Below are positions 52,517-63,540 of a stretch of DNA of 64,000 nt, piece after piece (the stretch's first letter is position 1; each line of letters starts with the position of its first letter). The DNA is from Megaustenia siamemsis (lineage: Eukaryota > Mollusca > Gastropoda > Stylommatophora > Ariophantidae), in contig JAVIAB010000024.1 in NCBI GenBank assembly GCA_032433765.1, forward strand, positions 8,366,821 through 8,430,820, given 5' to 3'. The notes below the pieces were generated by a model. That model had not been told where the DNA came from, did no database searches, and saw only the letters and a list, made by a program, of their open reading frames with translations. The position numbers and the translations under genes are program-made.

Positions 52517-53110
52517 AGCCTTCTGTTGTTTATTAATTATTTCAGCTCGCATCTTTCCAAACATGCCTCACATATCTGACCTACCCTATTCTTGCTTATC
52601 TTATATCTTCATCCCTTCATCTCTTCATCTACCTCTGTAGTATCTCCTCATTTGAATTTGTTTGCTGTCCACTGTTAGACTCAGAGAACAGGTCGCTGTA
52701 GCCTCATAACACTCGTACACAGCATAAACTCAGTGACACTGCACTGTGACATTGTGGAACATCCAATCAGACTCCAGAACATTCTGACATGACAGTATCA
52801 TTCTCAACGCCCTAAGAACACAAATCTGGCCGTCAGAAGAAACCCCGCACACAAACTATGGAGAACAGCTAACGACCTCAAACACACCGACTTGTTCACG
52901 ACCGAGTCTGGTCTAACAGTCTAAATGCAAAGCAGCAGCTGATCGCTAAAGAGGAAGAACATCGCTAAAGAAGGAAAAAAAAATAAAAAAAATAAATTCT
53001 GAGTTGAAGATAACTAAAAAGCAGATAAATGAGCTAATTGAACATTTATGTCAGATGAAAAGTCAATCGATAAGGGAGGTATCATTTATATACTCAGAGA
53101 TATGAGTAAT
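51975..53110. other. Copy B of duplicated upstream block
   Basis: Matches copy A 485-1,900. It contains a (CT)n/(CCCT)n microsatellite (about 52,450-52,513) not present at the same length in A. No gene recognised. Confidence 0.75.
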
Positions 53111-54080
53111 GGTACCAAGCAGAAGGAAGAACTTTGCAAGAAGTGAAACTACATCGCTATTTAGACTGCTGGAACTAGGGAAGACGATTGACAGGGCAGA
53201 GAAGTGAAACTACATGCGTTTCTAGACTGCTGGAACTAGGGAAGACGATTGACAGGGCAGAGAAGTGAAACTACATGCGTTTCTAGACTGCTGGAACTAG
53301 GGAAGACGATCGACAGGGCAGAGAAGTGAAACTACATCCGTTTCTAGACTGTTGGATCTAGGGAAGACTATTGACAGGGCAGAGAAGTGATACTACATCA
53401 GTTTCTAGACTGCTGGAACTAGGGAAGACGATCGACAGGGCAGAGAAGTGAAACTACATGTTTCTAGACTGCTGGAACTAGGGAAGACGATCGACAGGGC
53501 AGAGAAGTGAAAGTACATGTTTCTAGACTGCTGGAACCGGTGTGAAGGTTGGCAGGGCAGCGAAGTGAAACTACATCAGTATCTGGATTACCAGAACTGT
53601 GGGCGCAGATTAGCAGGTTAGAAAAGTGAAGCTACATCAATATCTAGACTGCTAGAACTGTGGGAGAAGATTAGCAGGGTAGAAAAGTGAAGCTACATCT
53701 ATATCTAGACAGCTAGAACTGTGGGAGAAGATTAGCAGGGTAGAAAAGTGAAGCTACATCAATATCTAGACTGCTAGAACTGTGGGAGAAGATTAGCAGG
53801 GTAGAAAAGTGAAGCTACATCTATATCTAGACAGCTAGAACTGTGGGAGAAGATTAGCAGGGTAGAGAAGTGAAGCTACATCAATATCTAGACTGCTAGA
53901 ACCGTGGGAGAAGATTAGCAGGGTAGAAAAGTGAAGCTACATCAATATCTAGACAGCTAGAACTGTGGGAGAAGATTAGCAGGGTAGAAAAGTGAAGCTA
54001 CATCAATATCTAGACAGCTAGAGCTGTGGGAGAAGATTAACAGGGCAGTGAAGTGAAGCTACGTCTATGTCTAGACTACT
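53110..54080. repeat. 61-bp minisatellite, ~16 units (copy B)
   Basis: Units share GAAGTGAAACTACAT, CTAGACTGCTGGAACTAGGG and GACAGGGCAGA; the right half has a GAAAAGTGAAGC variant. The same array resumes after the inserted elements at 58,452-58,565. Copy A has only about two units (1,925-2,050). Confidence 0.92.
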
Positions 54081-54629
54081 ATAGTTCGTTCATTATTTCG
54101 TGCCTACTGAGTTAATCAATTATCTCGGAAACTGTTTGATGAATTTCTGTAATTCTTTTTCAATCATCAACCTTCAGATTCTATAACATTAAGTACATTG
54201 CTATATAGTCTGAATTTTGCACAAATCGTTTTTTGTTAGATAAGTTTAGGAAAATATCAAACCGCGTGCTCTAAACATAAGATTTTACTGTAAATTATGT
54301 TAATTTTCTAACAATGCAAGCCAAGGGCGTATCCGTTGAAGAGTGCATCATTTTTTATTTGAATTTATATCTTCGTCACAGACATAGAGATAGGTAAACT
54401 TTGACCAAAGTATCAAACACACATATTCGTAAATAGCAGGCGTGTCATTAACAAAATATATGGAACAACCAGAACATCAAACACACACAGTCAGCAAATA
54501 GTAAGAGTGTCATCAACAAAATTGTGCACATGTCATACATATGTCATTCCGAATCAGAAGTCTCTAAGAGGTTAACAACTGTTATCGGTTGGACAAACTG
54601 CAATCCATCTCGTTGCCAGTATTGTTCCT

Positions 54630-56018
54630 CTTCTCTGAGCACATGGTCGTCACATTTTCTCCAGTATTGTTCCTCTTCTCTGAGCACACGGTCGTCACAT
54701 TTTCTCCAGTATTGTTCCTCTTCACTGAGCACACGGTCGTCACATTTTCTCCAGTATTGTTCCTTCTCTATCTGAGCACACGGTCGTCACATTTTCTCCA
54801 GTATTGTTCCTCTTCTCTGAGCACATGGTCGTCACATTTTCTCCAGTATTGTTCCTCTTCTCTGAGCACATGGTCGTCACATTTTCTCCAGTATTGTTCC
54901 TCTTCTCTGAGCACACGGTCGTCACATTTTCTCCAGTATTGTTCCTCTTCTCTGAGCACATGGTCGTCACATTTTCTCCAGTATTGTTCCTCTTCTCTGA
55001 GCACATGATCGTCACATTTTCTCCAGTATTGTTCCTCTTCTCTGAGCACATGGTCGTCACATTTTTTCCAGTATTGTTCCTCTTCTCTGAGCACATGGTC
55101 CTCACATTTTCTCCAGTATTGTTCCTCTTCTCTGAGCACATGGTCGTCACATTTTCTCCAGTATTGTTCCTCTTCTCTGAGCACATGGTCGTCACATTTT
55201 CTCCAGTATTGTTCCTCTTCTCTGAGCACATGGTCGTCACATTTTCTCCAGTATTGTTCCTCTTCTCTGAGCACATGGTCGTCACATTTTCCCCAGTATT
55301 GTTCCTCTTCTCTGAGCACAAAGTCGTCACATTTTCTCCATTATTGTTCCTCTTCTCTGAGCACATGGTCGTCACATTTTCTCCAGTATTGTTCCTCTTC
55401 TCTGAGCACAAAGTCGTCACATTTTCTCCAGTATTGTTCCTCTTCTCTGAGCACAAAGTCGTCACATTTTCTCCATTATTGTTCCTCTTCTCTGAGCACA
55501 CGGTCGTCACATTTTCTCCAGTATTGTTCCTCTTCTCTGAGCACACGGTCGTCACATTTTTTCCAGTATTGTTCCTCTTCTCTGAGCACATGGTCGTCAC
55601 ATTTTCTCCAGTATTGTTCCTCTTCTCTGAGCACCTGGTCGTCACATTTTCTCTAGTATTGTTCCTCTTCTCTGAGCACATGGTCGTCACATTTTCTCCA
55701 GTATTGTTCCTCTTCTCTGAGCACATGGTCGTCATATTTTCTCCAGTATTGCTCCTCTTCTCTGAGCACATGGTCGTCACATTTTCTCCAGTATTGTTCC
55801 TCTTCTCTGAGCACACGGTCGTCTCATTTTCTCCAGTATTGTTCCTCTTCTCTGAGCACATGGTCGTCACATTTTCTCCAGTATTGTTCCTCTTCTCTGA
55901 GCACATGGTCGTCACATTTTCTCCAGTATTGTTCCTCTTCTCTGAGCACATGGTCGTCACATTTTCTCCAGTATTGTTCCTCTTCTCTGAGCACATAGTC
56001 GTCACATTTTCTCCAGTA
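54630..56018 (-). repeat. 45-bp minisatellite derived from transposase C-terminus
   Basis: About 31 units, each encoding YWRKCDDHVLREEEQ (15 residues) on the minus strand. A single unit of the same peptide is present in the transposon copies at 22,720-22,780 and 45,240-45,320. The 45-bp unit keeps frame, giving a 427-codon open frame. Variants include CGG/TGG/AAG at one codon and CCATTATTG. Confidence 0.95.
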
Positions 56019-56099
56019 TTCAATGTCTATCGTTGAGATGACATCACGCGTCAATTCTTTAACATCACACATTTTAAACGTCGTGTTCTGCGCAGCAAC

Positions 56100-58312
56100 T
56101 TTCCCTTTGACTTTAGACCACACAAGTTCTATTGGGTTGAGGTGTGAATGATAAGGTGGGAGGCGAGGAGATGTGTGGCCATACTTTGACTTTAGCCCAC
56201 ACAAGTTCTATTGGGTTGAGGTGGGAATGATAAGGTGGGAGGTGAGGAGATGTGTAACCATACTTTGACTTTAGCCCACAGAAGTTCTATTGGGTTGAGG
56301 TGTGAATGATAAGGTGGGAGGTGAAGAGATGTGTGGCCATACTTTGACTTTAGCCCACACAAGTTCTATTGGGTTGAGGTGTGAATGATAAGGTGGGAGG
56401 CGAAGAGATGTGTGGTCATACTTTGACTTTAGCCTACACAAGTTCTATTGGGTTGAGGTGTGAATGATAAGGTGGGAGGCGAGGAGATGTGTGGTCATAC
56501 TTTGACTTTAGCCTACACAAGTTCTATTGGGTTGAGGTGTGAATGATAAGGTGGGAGGCGAAGAGATGTGTGGTCATACTTTGACTTTAGCCCACACAAG
56601 TTCTATTGGGTTGAGGTGTGAATGATAAGGTGGGAGGCGAAGAGATGTGTGGCCATACTTTGACTTTAGCCTACACAAGTTCTATTGGGTTGAGGTGCGA
56701 ATGATAAGGTGGGAGGCGAGGAGATGTGTGGTCATACTTTGACTTTAGCCTACACAAGTTCTATTGGGTTGAGGTGTGAATGATAAGGTGGGAGGCGAAG
56801 AGATGTGTGGCCATACTTTGACTTTAGCCCACACAAGTTCTATTAGGTTGAGGTGTGAATGATAAGGTGGGAGGCGAAGAGATGTGTGGCCATACTTTGA
56901 CTATAGCCCACACAAGTTCTATTGGGTTGAGGTGTGAATGATAAGGTGGGAGGCGAAGAGATGTGTGGCTATACTTTGACTTTAGCCCACACAAGTTCTA
57001 TTGGGTTGAGGTGCAAATGATAAGGTGGGAGGCGAAGAGATGTGTGGCTATACTTTGACTTTAGCCCACACAAGTTCTATTGGGTTGAGGTGCGAATGAT
57101 AAGGTGGGAGGCGAAGAGATGTGTGGCCATACTTTGACTTTAGCCCACACAAGTTCGATTGGGTTGAGGTGTGAATGATAAGGTGGGAGGCGAAGAGATG
57201 TGTGGCTATACTTTGACTTTAGCCTACACAAGTTCGATTGGGTTGAGGTGTGAATGATAAGGTGGGAGGCGAAGAGATGTGTGGCCATACTTTGACTTTA
57301 GCCCACACAAGTTCTATTGGGTTGAGGTGTGAATGATAAGGTGGGAGGCGAAGAGATGTGTGGCCATACTTTGACTTTAGCCCACACAAGTTCTATTGGG
57401 TTGAGGTGGGAATGATAAGGTGGGAGGTGAAGAGATGCGTGGTCATACTTTGACTTTAGCCCACACAAGTTCTATTGGGTTGAGGTGCGAATGATAAGGT
57501 GGGAGGTGAGGAGATGTGTGGCCATACTTTGACTTTAGCCCACACAAGTTCTATTGGGTTGAGGTGTGAATGATAAGGTGGGAGGTGAGGAGATGTGTGG
57601 CCATACTTTGACTTTAGCCCACAGAAGTTCTATTGGGTTGAGGTGCGAATGATAAGGTGGGAGGTGAGGAGATGTGTGGTCATACTTTGACTTTAGCCCA
57701 CACAAGTTCTATTGGGTTGATGTGTGAATGATAAGGTGGGAGGTGAGGAGATGTGTGGCCATACTTTGACTTTAGCCCACACAAGTTCTATTGGGTTGAG
57801 GTGTGAATGATAAGGTGGGAGGCGAAGAGATGTGTGGCCATACTTTGACTTTAGCCCACACAAGTTCTATTGGGTTGAGGTGCGAATGATAAGGTGGGAG
57901 GTGAGGAGATGTGTGGCCATACTTTGACTTTAGCCCACACAAGTTCTATTGGGTTGAGGTGCGAATGATAAGGTGGGAGGTGAGGAGATGTGTGGCCATA
58001 CTTTGACTTTAGCCCACACAAGTTCTATTGGGTTGAGGTGCGAATGATAAGGTGGGAGGTGAGGAGATGTGTGGCCATACTTTGACTTTAGCCCACACAA
58101 GTTCTATTGGGTTGAGGTGCGAATGATAAGGTGGGAGGCGAAGAGATGTGTGGCCATACTTTGACTTTAGCCCACACAAGTTCTATTGGGTTGAGGTGTG
58201 AATGATAAGGTGGGAGGTGAGGAGATGTGTGGCCATACTTTGACTTTAGCCCACACAAGTTCTATTGGGTTGAGGTGCGAATGATAAGCTGGAGAGGCGA
58301 AGAGATGTGTGG
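56100..58312 (-). repeat. 79-bp minisatellite carrying the transposase catalytic-Glu motif
   Basis: About 28 units; each encodes on the minus strand the segment TSLRLPPYHSHLNPIELVWA followed by KVK. This includes the third catalytic residue (E of PIE). The 79-bp period is not a multiple of three, so the frame changes at every unit and no long protein results. Unit differences (GTGTGAA, GTGCGAA, GTGGGAA; GGCGAAG, GGTGAGG) come in runs. Confidence 0.95.
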
Positions 58313-58451
58313 CCATAAAGTAAAAGTAAAGTGCCCCATCTCGCCAAATGGCGTATATGGAATATGGTGTTAGTGACCATAATTTTTACAGACTTTTCGG
58401 CACATGATTTTTGGGGTAAAGTGGTCGGTATTACGCCCGTGCCACTTTCAG
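58313..58451 (-). mobile_element. tRNA-derived SINE, 3' half only
   Basis: Carries the tail (AAAGTAAAGTGCCCC on +) and body of the common SINE up to the CCCGTGCCACTTTC word. The tRNA-like head is missing. It stands exactly between the 79-bp array and the resumed 61-bp minisatellite. Confidence 0.85.
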
Positions 58452-58802
58452 AGAATGAAACTACATCGCTATCTAGATTACTAGAACTGGGGTGAAGACT
58501 GACAGGGCAGAGAAGTGATACTGCATCGATATGTAGACAATTTAAAGTAGGGGTTACTTTTGTGAAGGCAAAAAAAAAGAGAACGTTCATCGGGATAGAC
58601 GGAAAACAAAAATTTACCTACCAACACCGAACTGCCACAGTAAGTCGCTGTGGGCTGAAGGACATTTTGAAGAAATATTTAGATCACATTTAACTCTATG
58701 AATGCAGTCATTATTATAATAACATAACGTAACATAACGTAACATGTCATACCATAACATAACATCTGTATTAATGCATAAAAATTTAATTAGGTAAAGG
58801 CA
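58452..58802. other. Copy B upstream block, resumed
   Basis: One or two more 61-bp units, then sequence matching copy A 2,030-2,225, including a repeated AACATAACGTAACAT patch near 58,720-58,765. Confidence 0.7.
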
Positions 58803-58818
58803 AATGACTCACTTTTGA

Positions 58819-59080
58819 GCCGCGAAAGCTCAGTGGTTAGTGAACTGGACTACAAAGGACAAGAGGTAGGATCCGATCCCAACCGACGGCCTCCGGGTTC
58901 ACCCAGCCTTTAATGGGTACCGGATTTTTTTTTCTAGGAAAGTAAAGCGGCACGGGCGTAATACCGACCACATTACCCCAAAAAGCATGTACCGAAGGTC
59001 TGTAAAATGTAAGATCACTAAGACCATATTCCCTATACGCCACTTGGCGTGAGGGGGCCACTTTACTTTTTTTTTTGTTT
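58819..59080 (+). mobile_element. tRNA-derived SINE, full length, absent from copy A
   Basis: A 262-bp copy whose head reads AAGCTCAGTGGTTAGTGAAC (A box) and GGATCCGATCC (B box with changes) and whose tail is a T-rich run. It is bounded by AATGACTCACTTTTGA (58,803-58,818) and AATGACTCAGTTATGA (59,081-59,096). Copy A has the single unoccupied site AATGACTCAGTTATGA at 2,226-2,241. Confidence 0.95.
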
Positions 59081-59199
59081 AATGACTCAGTTATGAAAAA
59101 ATGTATGAGATCAATGATGGAAACAGCAGGGCGGTTTGTTGATGCTGATTCTTTGTTATTGCAGGTGACGATCGAGAGCCGAGGAACGTGAAGATTGGT

Positions 59200-59260
59200 G
59201 ATTGGCTGTTTAATGTCAACGTTTTGTGGGCGGGGTCATCGTTAAGGTTCAAATAGTTCA
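59200..59260 (+). promoter_or_regulatory. Promoter of CTL-PAN paralogue, copy B
   Basis: ATTGG (59,201-59,205) and the GC box TGGGCGGGG (59,227-59,235) are spaced as in copy A, within the best conserved stretch of the duplication. Confidence 0.5.
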
Positions 59261-59274
59261 GCAATCTGATGAGT

Positions 59275-59332
59275 TGGTTCACTTCAGGCTAGCTAGTCGG
59301 TCTGTGCATCAACACAAGTCATTGTTAACCAT
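59275..59332 (+). other. Probable non-coding exon 1 (5'UTR), copy B
   Basis: Matches 2,415-2,473 and ends at the donor GTAAGT (59,333). The partner acceptor is at 63,133-63,134. Confidence 0.45.
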
Positions 59333-59547
59333 GTAAGTTATGTTTCTGTTCTTAATAAAGAAGATCACGATTAGATTTCTTTACATTTCTAATTCAGATT
59401 ATCATTTACCTACAAAAGTAAAATAGGATATTTATTTGAAAAGAAATACACGACTTTGAATAAAGTTTATATTTCTTTAACTTTTAATCCCAAGAATCTT
59501 CTGGAATAATAACCTGACATTCCGATCACTTTTAGATAAATCTCGAA

Positions 59548-59817
59548 TCATCATCATCATGTACCGTGCCTGCTGGCGTAAGTGATGATGTCTCCCCCCA
59601 ACCTTCGATCTCAACAGTTATTTATCATTTCTGTTGTTGACCTTCTGCCAAGCCATTCTCTTAAGCTGTCGGATATCTTTTCTCTTTGCTTTCCCCTATC
59701 TCTTTTTCTCTCAATTTTTCTAATTGTACAACATATTCCATCTGTTTTCATATTATAACATGGACAAACAATAATGATTGTTTATCCATAATATTGGATA
59801 TTAACTCTGATTTTGCT
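59548..59817 (-). mobile_element. RTE-like LINE 3' end, absent from copy A
   Basis: CATCATCATCATGTACCGTG on + is the tail and end; then the LGRRSTTEMINNC-type and QKSELISNIMDKQ-like words on the minus strand. Copy A runs straight from CTCGA to ATACTC at 2,690-2,691, giving the empty site. Confidence 0.85.
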
Positions 59818-60002
59818 CAAATACTCAAACTCCTTGTGTGTAGCATTTGATTATCCAAATTCCTGAATACACACATATAAGATGTTGGCAATAAGTGATA
59901 GAATAATGGAGCCTCAGATTTGAAAGGAGGAGGCAAATAGAAGAAAAGAGAAGGGAGTCATGTATAATAGAATGAAAAGAAATAATAAAAGTACTGAAGA
60001 AG

Positions 60003-60110
60003 AGAGGGTCTCGGTAGCCTAGTTGGGAAAACCACTCGACTGGTCTACGGACGTTCGGACAATCCGTGTTCAATTATCGCTGGAACCAGTGTGAGTTGTA
60101 CTCCGTGGTT
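60003..60110 (+). mobile_element. Possible second tRNA-like SINE
   Basis: GGTAGCCTAGTTGG is a fair A box and GTGTTCAATTATC a weak B box 50-60 bases on; an acceptor-stem-like pairing is not clear. It lies in a part of copy B without a clear copy-A match. Confidence 0.4.
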
Positions 60111-60387
60111 GGACAAAATAAATACATCCGTGGTTGACGTAGCGACTGGCAGAAATAGGTACCAGGGTATTACCCTGGGAAGGTGAGGAATGCCGACTCG
60201 CATCATCAGTTCCGATGCTTGAAGCGAAAATATTCACACGTTTCCGAATACTTCTGGATAGGTGGCCGGGCACGTATGGGTGATAACTCTCGTGCTAAGA
60301 CGCTGATTCAAGTCTCCTATCTTACTTTGACCTTTACCTTTATCGTCAGTTTGTTGAAACCATTTGATGCTAGTGCTATCCGTAAAG
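60111..60387. other. Copy B intron sequence, nothing recognised
   Basis: Non-coding. Its right end (from about 60,340) matches copy A 5,900-5,935. Confidence 0.5.
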
Positions 60388-60706
60388 CTTAAAAAAGTAA
60401 AAGTAAAGTACCCCCTTCACGCCAAGTGGCGCATAGGGAAGATGGTGTTAGGGACCATAACTTTTACAGACCTTCAGCACATGACTTTTGGGGTAATATG
60501 GTCGGTATTACGCCCGTGCCGCTTTACTTTCTCAGAAAAAAAATCCGGTACCCATTAAAGGCTGGGTGAACCCGGAGCCGTCAGTTGGGATCGAACCCAA
60601 CCTCTTGTCCTTTGTAGTCCAGTTCTAACCACTGTGCTATCACGGTTTCCGTAACCACTGTGCTATCGCGGTTTCCGTAACCACTGTGCTATCACGGTTT
60701 CCGTAA
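60388..60706 (-). mobile_element. tRNA-derived SINE with triplicated head, absent from copy A
   Basis: A full body copy, minus strand. The A-box end is followed by three tandem 26-bp units (60,629-60,654; 60,655-60,680; 60,681-60,706) each containing CCACTGTGCTATC, CGGTTTCCGTAA. Copy A joins TATTCGTGAGAAGTAAATACC directly (about 5,934), so the insertion is later than the duplication. CCGTAA flanks both sides. Confidence 0.9.
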
Positions 60707-61359
60707 GAAGTAAATACCTTCAACAATATCATTTGCATGAAAGGGAATCACAGGGCATTTAGTAGCAAAGTGTTAGACTTTAACACTTGATTTCATTAAT
60801 AACAAAATCATTAAGGCAAATAAAGGCAAGGTAAAAAGCGTCAGACGAATAATGTCAATCAGCTGGGTAGATTGAAAAAAAGTGGGAAGCTAAGAAGGTA
60901 GTTAGGGAGCACTACCGCAGCAGGATAAATTCCATAAAGTAAAAGAAAAAAAGAATAATTTTTTTCATGCAACAAAAACACATAGGCTAACCAGCTATCA
61001 ACAAACCTCGTTTAATAAGTCCTGCTTGCTGAGAAGGATTTGCCGAGACCAACCCACGTTTCTAACGTCTTCAGCTATTTTAGCTGTAGACAAATGGCGT
61101 CAACCTCCCGGTGACAAATCTGAACACGTCATTAACATTGGGTGATTTTTTTCAGTTCGCGGGCTTTGTAAATCATATAGGGGATGTGTAACAAACACTA
61201 CTATCACTTACAGCCGTGCAACATGAATGCTCTAAGTCTAGAAACTCTCAGAAACGATGCAGTTTAAAAAAAGTGGCAACCAAATCACTGAGAAAAGAAA
61301 GCTTTCTCTTCCCGATAAGCTGAAGAAGAAATGAGAAAAGAAAGAATAATAAGATGAAT
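60707..61359. other. Copy B 5'UTR-intron sequence
   Basis: Matches copy A 5,940-6,720 apart from the 27-bp array, of which one unit remains. No gene. Confidence 0.7.
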
Positions 61360-61769
61360 AGGACGTGACTTACCGGTATATGGGGATAGGCGGCGGGAAC
61401 AATTGAAGGCTGTGCATGAAAAGTGTTCCTTGTTGCAGTTTCCTCATATTATAAGTCGTATGTCTGTGTTAGTCACCTCTAGTGACTCGGGCAGACGGTG
61501 CTCGTAAACCTGGGAGGGTCGACCATCTAAGGGCAGAATCCCCCTACAGAAAAGATCATCTGCTGTCTTGCAGGAAGATTGGGGACAATCAAAGGCTAAG
61601 GAAAGCAAACCTGAACACAATGCTGGCTGAAATCGGATGCATTGGGCCACTGGAATAGAACACAGTGCAACGTTTTAACAGGTATTCAAGCGGAGTGGAT
61701 CTAACAGGCTTAAACAGACCGCTGTCTTCATGTGAGAGTCTGGAGTCCTACTCTGATTGAGTCCTGATC

Positions 61770-61809
<40 letters not shown>
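61360..61809 (+). mobile_element. LINE-tailed element with (GA)n end, absent from copy A
   Basis: Same element as 38,585-38,940 but about 95 bases longer at the left, where GRDLPVYGDRRR-like codons are visible. It ends ESGVLL, stop, then CCTGATCGCAGAGAGAGAG with a long (GA)n. TAAGATGA words flank it (about 61,349 and 61,810); copy A has one TTAGATGACTG at about 6,720. Confidence 0.75.
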
Positions 61810-61810
<1 letters not shown>

Positions 61811-62048
61811 TAAGATGACTGTTGAGCATCAAACAAACGATTTCTTTCTAAACCATATTTCAATCAGTAAAATCGACTGTGAGTGTCACAATACAGGGTC
61901 TGATAATTTTAAGTATTATTTTGTTTGCGTGTGAAGTAAATAATGTTGGACAGAAATATAGATGAAAAAAGGAATATGGAAAATAGAGATTCAAAAAGAA
62001 TGTAGGGTGAATATGACAAAAGTAATAATTTAAAAGAATTTAGAAGAT
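61810..62048. other. Copy B intron sequence
   Basis: Matches copy A 6,720-7,165 with deletions; no gene. Confidence 0.6.
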
Positions 62049-62049
62049 A

Positions 62050-63090
62050 GTATTCTCGTCATATATACCTGCTTTCAACATACCCAGATATTATCCTCGT
62101 CACAGATACTTTATTAAAACAAAACCCAGATATTATCCTCGTCACAGATACTTTACTACAACAAAACCCAGATATTATCCTCGTCACAGATACTTTATTA
62201 CAACAAAACCCAGATATTATCCTCGTCACAGATACTTTATTACAACAAAACCCAAATATTATCCTCGTCACGGATACTTTATTACAACAAAACCCATATA
62301 TTATTCTCGTCACTGATACTTTATTACAACAAAACCCAGATATTATCCTCGTCACAGATACTTTATTAAAACAAAACCCAGATATTATCCTCGTCACAGA
62401 TACTTTACTACAACAAAACCCAGATATTATCCTCGTCACAGATACTTTATTACAACAAAACCCAGATATTATCCTCGTCACAGATACTTTATTACAACAA
62501 AACCCAGATATTATCCTCGTCACGGATACTTTATTACAACAAAACCCATATATTATCCTCGTCACAGATACTTTATTACAACAAAACCCAGATATTATCC
62601 TCGTCACGGATACTTTATTACAACAAAACCCATATATTATCCTCGTCACAGATACTTTATTACAACAAAACCCATATATTCCCTCGTCACAGATACTTTA
62701 TTACAACAAAACCCTGATATTATTCTCGTCAAAGATGCTTTCTTTCAACAAGCCCAGATATTATTTTCGTCACATTTACTTTCTTTCAACAAACCAGATA
62801 TTATTCTCGCCAAAGATACTTTCTTCCAACAAGTCCAAATATTATTTTCGTCACATATTCTTTCTTTCAATAAACCTAGATATTATTCTCGTCAAAGATA
62901 CTTTATTTCAAGAAACCTAGATATTATGCTCGTCAAAGATACTTTATTTCAACAAACCTAGATATTATGCTCGTCAAAGATACTTTATTTCAACAAACCT
63001 AGATATTATGCTCGTCAAAGATACTTTATTTCAACAAACACAGATATTATTCTCGTCAATATAGTTTTGTTCAACAAACCCAGATATTAT
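62050..63090. repeat. 42-bp minisatellite before signal-peptide exon (copy B)
   Basis: About 25 units. The left part uses 42-bp units (TACTTTATTACAACAAAACC plus CAGATATTATCCTCGTCACAGA); the right part has 40-41-bp units closer to the copy A array at 7,165-7,725. The change to 42 bp opens a long frame on the minus strand, an artefact. Confidence 0.95.
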
Positions 63091-63179
63091 TTTCCGAAAA
63101 CTTTTCCGTCCATATTTGATATTTTACATTTCAGTTCATTGTTGAATAAATCATTGCTCTATTGGACACATAGCGAGAT

Positions 63180-63231
63180 ATGAAACCCCTCTGTCTGCTT
63201 TGTAGTTTTGCACTTGTTATTCTAACAAGGG
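63180..63231 (+). CDS. Signal-peptide exon of CTL-PAN paralogue (copy B)
   Basis: ATG at 63,180 opens 17 codons plus one base and ends at a GTATGT donor (63,232). The peptide has the same hydrophobic core as the copy A exon with three substitutions (N2K, G5C, V7L). The conserved acceptor is at 63,133-63,134. The lectin and PAN exons would lie beyond the window, so the gene is seen only in part. Length and phase are identical to exon 1 of copy A, so splicing to equivalent downstream exons would stay in frame. Confidence 0.75.
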
Positions 63232-63540
63232 GTATGTATCACTTCTATTATTATGAATGCTTTTTTAAAATTTACTTTACAAGTAACAATCACATGTGCA
63301 TGTACCATATGATATGGATAACTGACTTTTGGTCACGTGGGTTCAGCTATTAGGAGAGAGAGCTCTGGGCCGGTGCTCCAGGTGGTTGTGCTCTCGCGAG
63401 GTCGAGACCAGCCACTCCGCTACAGTGGTAATGTTTTTTTTTTTATGTCTTAAACAAAGTGACATCCCATGCAACACACTTTTACCACTGAGCTATATTG
63501 GTCTCTGATAGTTTAGTCTAGTTTAGTCGCCAGCTAATCC

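Larger units (their letters stand above)
54082..58312 (-). mobile_element. DDE_3 transposon copy with amplified coding segments
   Basis: The left end TAGTTCGTTCATTATTTCG follows TA (54,080-54,081) and resembles the terminal repeat of the 44,750 element. Read on the minus strand, the end of the transposase (LLETSDSE, stop at 54,544) is intact and includes the tail that the 45,317 copy loses. Above it, two stretches of the transposase have been amplified: 45-bp units at 54,630-56,018 and 79-bp units at about 56,100-58,312. Between them one single-copy stretch (KGKVAAQNTTFKMCDVKELT) remains. Everything upstream of the catalytic-Glu segment, and the other end of the element, is missing. Confidence 0.85.

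Noticed and set aside
54740..56036. 427- and 410-codon repeat proteins
   Set aside because: The minus frame is amplified transposase C-terminal codons and the plus frame is its shadow; no start, fold or splice evidence for a gene.
58819..58892. Functional tRNA gene
   Set aside because: The A and B boxes belong to a SINE head with the SINE body attached and a flanking duplication; the cloverleaf is imperfect and the same head recurs in six copies.
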